Notes under the pieces: generated by a model | Database searches by the model: none | Told to the model about the DNA's origin: nothing | The model's input: only the letters and a program-made list of their open reading frames with translations | Shown here: positions 12,215 to 23,997 of the stretch, in pieces | Layout of the letters: each line of letters opens with the position of its first letter | Numbering within the stretch: the first letter of the stretch is position 1 | Made by a program: the position numbers and the translations under genes | Source: Perilla frutescens | Taxonomy: Eukaryota > Streptophyta > Magnoliopsida > Lamiales > Lamiaceae | Assembly: GCA_026008535.1 (NCBI GenBank) | Contig: BRKX01000014.1 | Coordinates: 50,517,006-50,581,005, forward strand | DNA length: 64,000 nt | Direction: 5' to 3'

Positions 12215-13037
12215 GGTAATTTTAAAAAATACACATTAGAAAAAAAATACAAAGATACATGGATTAACTATATATTATTTTGTAAAATTACAGATACAGA
12301 ATCACCTTAAATATCGTGGAAGGGGATTACAGTGCACGTGTTACAATGTTTGAAGATGTTGCAGCAATATACATAGGATGCTCCATACATGAGTACCTTC
12401 AATCAATCAGTGAGGTAATTATTACTATACAAAATTATTTCTAAACCAATCACTATATTAAGAATCATGATGTCAAATTTAACATTTACAAATTGTAATT
12501 ACAATTTTATTTCCTTAGGGAGAAAATGATTCTCCATACTATAAAGGCCTGAGCTTACAAGCATCAACCAAAATATATTTTATGACCAAACTCAAAGATG
12601 TCAAAATCGATGAAAAAGGAAATTTGAGCATTGTAGCCGGTGCGATTCAAAAGAAACAAATTGCATCAGTTGAAGAGCCCAAGCCCAATCAAGGTCAAGA
12701 AAAAAATCAATCATTCAAAAAGATCAAGCAAACTGTGAATGGAAGAAGCAAAGAATCGAAAACAGAATTGCCGCCAACTGAAGTGCAAAGAAAGAGAAAA
12801 AGAAAACTAACAAAAAAAAAGCTCCAAGAATGTATTGATATAACAGGCGATGACGACACATTAGACAAATTTATCTCTGAAACCAAAAGAAGAAAAACAA
12901 AGCTTCTCCACTCATCAAAATCAAACAAGAGAAAAAATAATGCCAGTATAGACTTTCGTTTAAAATCATTCGGACATATTAACACTATGATATTTTTTTC
13001 AAATTTTACTCGTTTCATCAATAATATTTATTTATGA
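12215..13037 (+). pseudogene. C-terminal part of the Helitron RPA-like gene, copy 1
   Basis: After the deletion junction, the sequence follows the introns and last two exons of the RPA-like gene in the large Helitron. The final 151-codon frame (12582-13037) begins MTKLKDVKID and ends in a Lys/Arg-rich tail. Its closing residues differ from the large copy because the stop has shifted. The OB-fold and zinc-finger exons are missing, so this is a fragment without a promoter of its own. The 3' end of the Helitron follows directly. Confidence 0.8.
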
Positions 13038-13200
13038 ATTATTATAAGTTGTTGTTATCTCTATAACATCACTTATCTCTTTTCTATGTTATATTTACTG
13101 CTTTCATTCTATCTCAATTAATCTTATTATGATTAGAGCTATATAAAATATTTAACATTAAAATATTATAAAGCTTATATTAATATATCTAAACAAAAAA

Positions 13201-13238
13201 GAGGACAAACCACGTGCAACGCACGTATCCTCTGCTAG
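13201..13238 (+). other. Helitron copy 1 3' terminal hairpin and CTAG
   Basis: Outer stem GAGGA/TCCTC and inner stem ACGTGC-AAC-GCACGT precede CTCTGCTAG. The final G is at 13238 and the next base is T. This is the expected Helitron termination signal. Confidence 0.9.
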
Positions 13239-15476
13239 TGGATAAAATAGGGGAATTACTTGTAATGTTAAAATAATCAAACATTACAGCTGAGATTTAA
13301 CACAAATAAATAATGAATTAAATAATCAATGAATGTTGTTGATATATATTTATGCAAACTAAACTTCACACACACACACACAAACATACCTTTATTAAAA
13401 ATTTAAAATGATAGCTTAGAAAGCTGGAGAGGTGGCTGATCTGATCTCAAATGGAATTCTGATAAACAATATTAGCATTGCATATTCACTTCCTTCCGCT
13501 CCCTGCAGTTTTCATGCTTTATTTTTTTGCAGGAAATTAGTAAAGTAGACAAATTATTGATTTTCAACCTCATGTTATTGTTTTCATTTGAGCAAAAGAA
13601 TGTGGCAGACAATTGTGGGACATAGTTGATCAATTATTGATTTCATTCATCAGATACTACTTTTCTTTCTTTATTTTTCTCTTTTAATTATGTGCCTTCC
13701 CTTTTCTCTCTTTTTTTCTTTTCTTTTCTTTTCATTTTAATTTTGCTAAATTCGAACTAACCAAATAAAATATAACAGTTGTACGTGAATTGAAAATCTA
13801 TATATATATATATATTATAACACACTTCTAAAATAAGTTTTTTTCCCGTTCATTACAAAACGTATTTTTGGTCAATTCAATTAATGTATAATTTAATTAT
13901 TTAACAAATAATTTTTTAATGATTGCATTGAAAACCACCAATTAAACGTGTCAATAATTACTCACATCGCACAATCTATTCCTATAGATAATAACGTAGC
14001 AACAAGAATCAGGATTATAATTTCAGCGTCAAATAAAATAAAATTTTCCTATTTATTGATTCAAAAGATAAGAGATTTTAATGTCAAAGAACATTAAATA
14101 GGGATATGTTAAGAAAAATGAAAAATTTAATGAACATATATAAGGAAAGTGGATTATAATTTTGGGATGGGTGAAAAAGAAATAATAAACTACAATTATG
14201 GGACGGGGGAGTACATTTTTTGGCATTTTCCAGCCAAATTTGTCGGAATTTTAGCTAGTCACCTTGTGGTTATCTGTTAAATTAAACTCTACTAATTTTG
14301 GATGTTCTTCTATTAAATTAAACTCTACTAATTTTAGCTCAATTTAATTAAAATAAGTAATAACATCTACAAATTATACATATATGATATATCCTATAAG
14401 TGGAAGGATCGAAGGACTAACCTTTTTAACGACTAAATAAGTAGAAAACATAATCTCAATTTAGCTTGCACGCGGGAGGCCTAAATTAATTATAATAAAT
14501 TGTGGGATGAGTTCCTAATTCACATTATTAAACAAATACAGGACTACATGAGTATGTCTATTCGTGTACTCGTGCACTAATTAAAAAATGTATAGATACA
14601 CGAGTGTATGTATTAGCTAATTTGTGTCATCGTGCAACAAACCGTAAGAAAATTATTCGTGCACCAAAAAAATTCAATTTTTTTCCACCCATTCCAAAGA
14701 AAGATTCAAAAAATTTAAATATCTAGATCGATAAAAAGAGGGTTGATCCGTAAATATCATATACCTTATTGCCGCAAAAAACAACACACACGATGTCAAC
14801 AAAACTTTGAAAAAATCTCAAATTCGCAAACAATCTCTAATTTTCGATATTGCAATAGATAATTTATTGTTGAAACATGGATTAGAGAGAGGAAGAATCG
14901 TGATAATCTCTAAAAATAGTCTTCACCAATGATAGTTTTATTTCAAAGAATAAAACAGAGATTGAAAAATGAGAAAGACGAGAGAATGGCGTTTACAGAG
15001 GGAAGAGAGAAATTCAGATATTTTTCCTAATAGTATTGATATATGAATATATAGATATATATACATAATAATTCTTAATAATAAATATGGAATCAAGGAT
15101 ATTATAGTACTTTTATTATGATAATGACTTGAAACATTACTTTTTAAAAAAGTGACTATTCACGTTAAAGACTTAAAGACTAAGTAATAATGGCTATCTA
15201 AAAATTTCCCGCAAAACAAAATGTCCTTCACTTTTTTTTTTTTGAGGGAAAAATGTCCTTCACTAAACTTAAGTCAAAGACACAACTATTTAGCTTAAAC
15301 ATTAGTGCTAGATTTGTTCATTGTTGGAAGCGGATGAGGTGGGAATGTGGGAAGGAAGAATAGCCACGTAAAACTTTATAAAACTTATTTTAGCCACAAA
15401 ATTTTAAAACTAATTATTTTATCTACTTTTACTAAAATACTCATCAATTATTAATTTTTCTATTATTTTAGATTTA
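13239..15476. other. Intergenic spacer with two duplicated blocks
   Basis: 13239-13640 (block F, containing GTACCTTTATTAAAA at 13384 and a GATCTGATCTCAAATGGAAT site) recurs at 31440-31800 and 49460-49690. 14255-14490 (block A, with TTTTTAACGACTAA and GCACGCGG) recurs at about 29415-29600 and in diverged form near 37080-37200 and 48480-48600. The remaining 14500-15476 is AT-rich with no recognisable gene. Confidence 0.6.
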
Positions 15477-15514
15477 CTAGCAGAGGATACGTGCGTTGCA
15501 CGTGGTTTGTCGTT
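15477..15514 (-). other. Helitron copy 2 3' terminal hairpin and CTAG
   Basis: Read on the minus strand: ACGTGC-AAC-GCACGT stem-loop, then ATCCTCTG and CTAG ending at 15477. Apart from a few outer bases it matches copy 1, showing that both copies use the same termination signal. Confidence 0.9.
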
Positions 15515-16359
15515 TTTTTATTTAGATATATGTTTATTAATATAAGTTTTATAATATTTTATAATATTAATATAAGTTTTATAAGTTAGAAAGAATGTAA
15601 AAATGGGGTGTCGATTATGATACATAAATGAGATTCGTCCTTTTTTTATTGCTTAATAACCTTTAAAGTATTGTATTTTTAGTTTTGGATGTTTTTTTTG
15701 TGTATTACATTGTGTTTTTTGCTTTTGTTGAAAGAGCAATTAAAGTGACATTAATACAAAAAATTGAATGAAATCGGATATTATAAAGAATTATTGGTGT
15801 TTGATAGAGAAATATGGGAGAGAAGGTAGGGACCAAGCAGCAACGTAGCTTTCGCACTTGGCAGTACAGTTTATGAGAGAGAGAGAGAGTGAGATAGTGA
15901 AAACCAGTAAATATTCTATTTGGTGGTGGACATGAATTAACTTGATTAATTGATCTAAAAATTATCTTGATATCTACCTATCTACGAGTGTCTGTGAGTA
16001 TTATGACATGATTTACATTTTGTTGCTATCAAGAAGACAGGCAGTATAATAAGTGTGGTCAGCATATCATATTGTGCAAGTGGGGAGGAAAGTACCATTG
16101 AATTTATGGAAAGCCAAAACTGGACGAAGATTAATATTAAATATTTTATATAGTTCTAATCATAGTAAGATTAATGGACGAAGAATGAAAGTAGTAAATA
16201 TAACATAGAAAAGAGATAAGTGATGTTATAAAGATAACAACTATAATTTATAGTAATTAATAAATAAATATTATTGATGAAAAGAATAAAATTTGTAAAA
16301 AAATATCACAGTGTTAATATGTCTGAATGATTTTAATTAAACGAGAGTGCATATTGACA

Positions 16360-19074
16360 TTATATTTTTTCTTGTTTGATTTTGATGAGTGGAGAAGCTT
16401 TGTTTTTCTTCTTTTTGGTTTCAGAGATAAATTTGTCCAATGTATCGTCGTCGCTTGTTATATCAATGCATTCTTCAAGCTTTTTTTTTGTAAGTTTTCT
16501 TTTTCTCTTTCCTTGCACTTCAGTTGGCTTCAATTCTGTTATGGATTCTTTGCTTCTTCCGTTCACAGCTTGCTTGGTCTTTTTGAATGATTTATTTTTT
16601 TCTTGACCTTGATTGGGATTCGGCTCTTCAACTGATGCAATTTGTGTCTTTTGTATTGCACTGGCTACAATGCTCAAATTTCCTCTTTCATCGATTTTGA
16701 CATCCTTGAGTTTGGTCATAAAGCATATTTTGGTTGATGTTTGTAAGCTTAGGCCTTTATAGTATGGAGAATAATTTTCGCCCTAAGGAAATAAAATTGT
16801 AATTAGAATTTGTAAATGTTAAATTTCATATCATGATTGTTCATGTAGTAATTGGTTTGGAAATATTTTTTTATAATAATAATTACCTCACTGATTGATT
16901 GAAGATACTCATGTACGGAGCATTCTACGTATATTGCTGCAACATCTTCGAACATTGTAACACGTGCACTGTAATTCCCTTCCACGACATTTAATGTGAT
17001 TCTGTATCTGTAATTTTACAAAATAATATATATATAGTTAATCCATGTATCTTTGTATTTTTTTTTTGTAATGTGTATTTTTTAAAATTACCTTGGTGTA
17101 GTCTCAATGAGTTCGTCCTTGCAACTTCTAGATCTGCATATTGAAATTTCTGCATTCTTTGGACACGATGTTTTGCACTTTTTGCAGGAATCATACCATA
17201 TATATGATTTATTTTCAACCCTATCTACAATTCCCATAAAATAATATGAAGTGTCCTATAATATTAAAAGAATAATTAGTATAATAATCAAAAGTGGAAT
17301 TATTTATTACAAAATGAAAGAAAAATGGATGCGGCTGTATTTATATATTTATTTCACACAAATAAATAAAATTTTAATTTGTGAACTGTTGTGTTTGCAA
17401 ATCCCATGATTGCTAGAAATAAAATCTCCATACTTTGTATCAAGATATAAAAACGTTGGAGAAAAGACTTTATTCAGCATATTTAAATATATATATTTTT
17501 TTCATACATATGATAAGTGAAAAGCAAACGTAGAATGAATCAAAGCAATAAAACTTAAAATTTTGATTTATAACTGATTATTCCATAGCACATGAAATGG
17601 ATTTAAAATGAGAGGCTCAAAAATAGTTTATCCATATGGTGGGTGCAATATCAACGTCCAACCCTTTGTGAAAGTAAATAGATAGAGATAGTACCTTAGA
17701 TAATTTATGTTGACTTTCCATGAGTTGTTGCATGGTTACTTCTTGTGCATTTTGTATTTTTTGGATCATTGCTAACTCACTAATTCTCAACGGATCAGAA
17801 ATATCCGACGAACTGCATATAATAGAAGTTTGACATAAGTAAGTTGATCAATCATATTATTATTTATAAAAAATAAATAATATATTTATTTTGTCATTTA
17901 TTCCATACCTGATTTATTCAGTGTCTTCTATCTCTTCACATTGTAGTTTGATTTGTAATACGGAACTCGATGTAATTTGGATTTGTAAATCGCCTAATAT
18001 AAAAAATTTAGTTAGAAAGGTAAACATGATTTATTTTGTTCATAAAAAAATGCATATAATATATATATTTGCATATTAAATTTTACCTAAATATTTTTTT
18101 GCAGTAACATTTGTGATGGTAATAATTGGATTTTGTTTAACCATTTGTTGCAGTTGATGCCCTTCATTCTTCGCCATATCTTCCCAAAGGCATATTCCTA
18201 GAAGTTGTTTTCTGTATAAATAGAAAAGAAAATCCATTAAAATAATTAATTAAATAATAAAATAGTGATAATGTCAAAATAAATTTAAATAAAATGATAA
18301 ATGTCTTACTCTTTGTTCATAATAGTTATGTCTCTCAAATCCTTCAAAGTTCCATTTTTAGTTACAATCACTTTACTTTCATCAACCTTCACCAAAACTC
18401 CACATATATCTGTGGAAGAACTTGACATTAGGTATCATATAAACACAATAGCATATTTGAAATATAATTAATTGAATGTAGTAATTAGGAGAAGATTAGG
18501 TAGTAGAGTTTTACCAAATTCTTGTGTTTGGTTGACTTTTGTTTCTATATCTTTAAACTCCACAAAATTGTGTTCAATCTTGTATTCAATATCATTGAAT
18601 GCTTCTTTTATAACAGTTTCCTTATTGAGTATCAATTGCTTCTCAGGATGTATGAATGGATACATTGTATTGACCGTATCAACATGTGCATTAGAGATCA
18701 TATAGCTTTTATTTGGCTCTAATTTACCTACAAAGGAATTGATTTGTTCCTTGAATATCGTAACTCTGATTTGGACACCCTGTAAATATTATAAACATGC
18801 AACTTTGATCAAATTATAAACAAATTTTTTAGTTTGAGATTTTTTTTCATGTGTTAAATATGTACATATGAATGTAATTTAAATTTAAATTTAAATTTAA
18901 ATTAATAATAGGTATGATACTTACCTCATTGTCCATCATGATCAATTTCCAAAACCTCTTATCATTATTAACTCCGCATGTTTCATGTCCAATTCGTATA
19001 ATCTTCAACCTTATTGTAAAGGACCTCTGATTTATTTGTAATGTTCTAATTAATTGTTCTGGAACACTTGACAT
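16360..19074 (-). CDS. Helitron RPA70-like single-strand DNA-binding protein (one nonsense codon)
   Basis: About eight exons on the minus strand: 19074-18925 (50 codons from MSSVPEQL), 18779-18515, roughly 18419-18315, 18211-18087, 17997-17909, 17817-17696, 17257-17091, 17010-16887 and 16783-16360; the finer borders are approximate. The early exons resemble OB-folds (R-x-T-x-F, W-K-L). A later exon carries a C-x2-C...C-x5-C zinc-binding pattern (CKKC ... CRSRSC) like the RPA70 C-terminal domain. The tail is Lys/Arg-rich. RPA-like genes accompany RepHel in many plant Helitrons and are thought to bind the displaced strand. An in-frame TAA at 17914-17916 looks like a CAA-to-TAA change. Otherwise frames are open, so the gene is recently broken or truncated. 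Confidence 0.78.
17914..17916 (-). other. Premature stop in the RPA-like gene
   Basis: In the exon at about 17997-17909 the frame reads GAA TAA ATC before the donor GTATGG. Frames before and after are open and the context favours an original CAA. This single change would truncate the protein before its zinc-binding region. Confidence 0.6.
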
Positions 19075-21866
19075 ATTCTGCAATAAAAACAAAACCGTAT
19101 AAGAAATATTAGATATAATAAGTTTAGATCACAAATAGATGATATATAATGACAATATTGATCTATTAAAATAGACACGTTATGAATTGTTAACAAATAT
19201 TGCGATGAGATTATTCATCGTAGCTACCTCTTATAGGACCGCAGAAGAATTTTAAAAAGGCCAAATTATGTTTTGATGCCAGGCCATTTTATTTTTTAAA
19301 TTTTTTTAAAATATAATATTTGATTTTTTTTTTTACCCAAAAACCCAAGTAATTAATTTTATTTTAATATTTAAAGATCCGTTCACAAATAATGGCGTGA
19401 AAATTGGATTTGTGCAAGATTAAGAATAATACAATTTATGGACCAAATTCACGCCACAGAGAACCACAAGTGAGGGCTATTTCCACTACAACTGTAAGTT
19501 GCTGTAGTTCTAGCCTCTGTTGGGCGTAATTCAGATTCATCTCGTGGTTCAATAGGGATCCTATATCTAGTTTTGGCAAGAATTCAACTTTTATCTTCAC
19601 GAAGCTTAAATAATGCAAGAGCTTCTGAAGCATTAGATCAAAATCATGATTCTAATATTGGTAATACCGAACAACCTATAAGGTATTTAATTTATGTTTA
19701 ATAATTATTTTGATACATAAAATATTACACCTATAAAATAGAAGCAAAATCACATAAAAAGAATAGTCTAACCTTTTAGTTTATCTGATAAAAAAAACCA
19801 CGGAGCTTGCTGATCGATCGGTGAATAAAGTATGAAACGATTTGTAACTAATGGCAAGATGAAAGCCAATTTTATATAGATAATTTTTGAGTTGTATTAT
19901 AATTAGGAGAAGAATTATATTAAGAAAGTGAATTAATTAATTGATTATATAGTAGAGTTCAATTAGAATTAGATTTAAACTTCTAAAATTACCAGTTTTT
20001 ATTTGTTTCATAGTGGAGATAATTATCCAGCTATTTATTAATTTATTATATCTGAATGAAAAGAAAAAATTTGTTAACGCAGTTAATTAATTAATTGTTA
20101 TTTTATTGCAGTTATTTCATATAGTAGAGTTCAATTAGAATTAGATTTAAACTTCTAGAATTATCGGTTTTATAAATTACAAAGAATAAATTAATTTTTA
20201 TAAATGGTTGTAATTTTATTTTATGTTGGAAAAATAAATTAAAAAAGTCAAACAATAGTTAAATAAAATCAAAACATTCAATTAAATAAAAATTATTTTT
20301 TAAAAACTAATCCGAAAAAAATTATAAGTAAAGCAACCCCAAAATAATATTTTTCCTTAATTATACTTATATTTTCATATAAGTAATTAAATTTTGAATT
20401 ATTAATTTATTTTCAATTTCGTAGTATTATTATATCTACAGAGTATAATTTTTTAATTGATTACTTGCAATTAGAACTTATATCATTTGAAAATGAGTCT
20501 TCGTATCGTTTGGAAAGAAACCAAAAAAATATCCAAGGAGACCTTTGCAGATCGATAAAGAGAATTATGTTGATAGAGTAAGAGGGATTCTAATGAGGAG
20601 CTTGCAAAGGTTGGTTTACATAATTTCCTTCCATAAAAAATTATCAGTATGTTGTATGAACTAATTTGCTTTTGAAATTTCTGCTTCTTTTGTGATTATA
20701 ATTTAGATAGACGTCTAGATCAATTTTTGCCTTGTTGCTCATATCCTGTTTGAGAAAATGCTTCAATAGAATGATGATGTACAGAGAGAGGATTTATCAC
20801 AATACTCAGTGCTTTTGATTGTTCACAATCTCAGGTAATAAGCTAAACACAACTTAAAATTGATCTATCGATTTAGGCTTCATCTCTCTCTCTCTCTCTC
20901 TCTCTCTCTGGTTTCCTCCATTGCAAACCAAGCATTCTTTCCAACCCTACCCACCATTTCGCTCATCTATGCACTTTTATTAGACATCCCACAACTCTAA
21001 TATTTCTCCATCATTCAAATTAAAAGAAATAAAGGAAAGATGAACTCTTCCGCCTTATAAAGATTGGATTTTTTGTCTGGCATTGTTCTGAGAAAAGGAA
21101 AAGGAAATTTCTTTCACATTTGCATGATTGCTATTATTTATCTTGGCCGACTGTACACCATTACCTTCTACTTCTAAAGTACTCTTTCTGCTGCTTATCT
21201 TTCTTTTGTGATACTCTTTTTCCCATTTTCAATTTTTATTTTTAGTGGGATTGTTGTATTTCATCTCTGCATTGGCGCATCTATGCTTCATTGGGCCTCT
21301 GTTGAGACAAAAAAGTACCCTTACTTTGCTTCTTTGGGTTCTCAAGGAGGAAGATCAAGGGGGTTGAGTTCAGATGAAATGTGCTCTTTTGTTTTTTACA
21401 AATTCACATTTTTACCAGAACAGAATTCTTATGTGATACTTAACTAATAAAAGTGGACATGCATCATAACAGCCATATCAACTTGATGACTTAAAAAATT
21501 AGAGAATTTTGGGTATACATCAAGACAGATTAGTTTCTATAAGCATGATGAATAAAGAGAGTGAAGAAGAAACTCAATGCTTAAAAGTGTTTGTCTTTAT
21601 TTCGCATTATTAAATGGAAGAGAACTATAGCCTTCTATGAAGTTGTTGGTATAAGAAGAAACAAGTGACAAACTGACTATATCTTTAATATTGGTAATAG
21701 AGTTTACTACATAATTGGAAGAAAACTAAAAGGTACTTACTCATCTAACAACCAAAATTAAAAGGTACTCATTCATCTAATAACCAAAAACTTCACTAAT
21801 ATCTAAAGACACCAATATTATCAAATAGAGTAAGATGACTATTTTGAAAAGTAAGTCAGAATATAG
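19075..21866. other. Spacer between the two Helitron genes
   Basis: About 2.8 kb without a gene I recognise. It includes a duplicated ~60-bp stretch (TAGAGTTCAATTAGAATTAG at 19953 and 20124), a CT microsatellite at 20883-20909 and a short open stretch around 19436-19680 of unknown meaning. The promoter of the RPA-like gene should lie in the 19075-19700 part, but no clear TATA-to-start arrangement could be fixed. Confidence 0.45.
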
Positions 21867-23315
21867 TCATAGAATATTTCCATCTTGTATGTTTGTTTCA
21901 ACAGAATCCTCTTGTCGGATTTGATGGCCTGAGAAAGATGAGAAATTGATTATTATATGAGTAACTAATATTATTTTAATTATTATATTCAAAAAGTATG
22001 TACCTGTTAGAACTTGTGTGTACACAATATTCTTGGTGAACTTTTTTCCTCCGGTACTTGTTGTGTCTGGCTTAATCAATACTTTAGTGGTAGACATTGA
22101 AGTTCCCCTTGAAAGAGCTACATATAATTGTCCATGAGAAAATACTGGAGATGGCAAGTACACACCAATGTTTGGTATAGTTTGGCCTTGAGCTTTATTT
22201 ATTGTCATAGCGAAACAAAGCCTGATTGGGAATTGCTTTCGTCTAAATTGAAATGGATAACCTTCATTTTCTGCTGGCGAAAGAGGTATTCTTGGAATAA
22301 GAACATGTTTTCCCATATGTTGACCAAACATTATCTGTGCGTTAATTACATTTCCTTTAAACTCTCTACACACCATTCTTGTACCATTAGATAAACCATT
22401 AGCCGGATCCAAATTCCTTAGAAGAATTACTGGGCAATTTCTTTTCAATATCAACTTATGTGGAGGTAAGCCATTTGGAGTCAAAGAGTTCAAAAAGTCT
22501 ACCTCATAGTGTTTTTCTGTCTCGTCAATAGCTTCATCAAAACTACTAAAAATTGATTCTTCACCTGGAAACATAGATACCAACTCATTATTTAGTTTAT
22601 CCACATGCTCATTCTTAGCTGTTAATATTGCTCGATTTATCATGTACTCTGCTGAATGTGCGTTTTTTTGTAAATTCGGAAAAATGGCTTTGATTAGCCT
22701 TTTTATTGAATTTTCTTCATTATCATACTCTATGACCATTTCATCTGGAATTTTGATGTTGCCTTCAGAATCTGTTGGTTCTTCACCATTTCCAACTCTA
22801 AGCAAGAATTGACTGTATTCTGGGTCATTCCTTGATCTCATGTTTTTTGACAAAGTTATTTTTTTCATTCTCGGCCACAAATAAGACTTAACCAAACTTG
22901 CTGATATAGTTTGGTGAATTGTAGCTTTGGGCACTACGGGCAATACTTGCCTAAAATCTCCTCCAAATACTACAACTTTTCCACCGAAATCCTCATCATT
23001 TCCCATTACATCCTTCAATAGTTTATTTACATTTTCAATTGCCCATTTTTTTGCCATAGGTGCTTCATCCCATAAAATTAATTGTGCTCTACGCAACAAT
23101 TCTGCAGTTGCACTCTGTTTAGAAATTGAACATTCGCTTGATTCATCTGCATTTATTGGAATTTTGAATCTTAAATGTGCAGTTCTTCCTCCCGGCATTA
23201 TTCCAGCAGCAACTCCAGAAGTTGCTGTTGCAAGTGCAATTTTTTTTCTTAATCTGAGATGAGCTAACAATGCACGGTATAAGAATGTCTTTCCAGTTCC
23301 ACCCGGTCCATCAAT

Positions 23316-23322
23316 AAAAAAA
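23316..23322 (-). other. Homopolymer frameshift before helicase Walker A
   Basis: A run of seven T (minus strand) stands where the family reading E-I-F-F-I-D-G-P-G-G-T-G-K-T needs eight. The frame shifts immediately upstream of the ATP-binding loop. A run this long could also hide a sequencing error. Confidence 0.75.
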
Positions 23323-23992
23323 TTTCACCTTTTCCTTTCTCTATGCTTTCCAAAATCATTGAAAAAGCTTTTCGTTGCTCAACATTTAACTTTAACTCTG
23401 CGTCATGATCTTCTTCCGGTATTTCTATTGACATTTCATCTTGTATCTCTCTAGGACATGTATTGTCTGTTGTGTCAATTGAGATAGGAATGTCTGGAAG
23501 ATCATATGCATTTATATTTTTCCCCATGTTTTCCAAGAAAATGCTCAAGCTTTTTAATGTTTTACAAACTCGTTGTTCAACTGAAAGATCAGCTTCCCTT
23601 TTGAAATCTTCAGACAATGCATCAAAGTATGTATCCCAAAGTATTCTTACATCAGTTGGTGCACAATGTACTAAGATTATTGCAAACAACCTTCGCAATT
23701 CATTTGGCATTTGAAATGTCACTCCTTCATTTAGACATTCAATAATGCTTTGATCAGCTTTTAGTAATCCTCTTTTTTGCGCTGCTTCTTTGAAACTTGA
23801 GTATTCTATACCATTGACCGTTAACAAATATTGAAAAGATGTTGCTCCCCTAACATGATTTAAGAGCAATCTAAGATAATATCTTTCTCCTTCAATCGGA
23901 TTTGCAGTGCTAATACGTCCAATAACATTTCTTTTTTTCCTTTCTGTCCAACATTTGCTTTTTTTGTCCCAGACATAGTGCTCAGGAAATTC

Positions 23993-23997
23993 TCTTA
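23993..23997 (-). other. Single-base deletion between Rep and helicase
   Basis: Here the minus strand reads CTTTAAGAG where copy 1 reads CTTTACAGAG. Loss of one C converts K-Y-L-Y-R-E-F-P-E to K-Y-L-stop. The downstream frame then stays open for about 240 codons. Confidence 0.85.

Larger units (their letters stand above)
7863..13238 (+). mobile_element. Helitron copy 1, non-autonomous deletion derivative (5.4 kb)
   Basis: Starts TCTATACCTATATAAAAAG after a host A (7862) and ends CTAG at 13235-13238 before a host T, as expected for Helitrons. A 3' hairpin (ACGTGC/GCACGT, loop AAC) lies at 13212-13226. The same 5' end, 3' hairpin and CTAG are found in the large copy at 15477-28558. Inside are exon 1 and part of the Rep exon of RepHel, joined at about 12214 to the last exons of the RPA-like gene, so the helicase and the N-terminal RPA part are missing. 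A 1.1 kb hAT-like element sits in the Rep exon. The flanks join neatly into a sequence resembling 31510-31640, a paralogous empty site. Confidence 0.9.
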
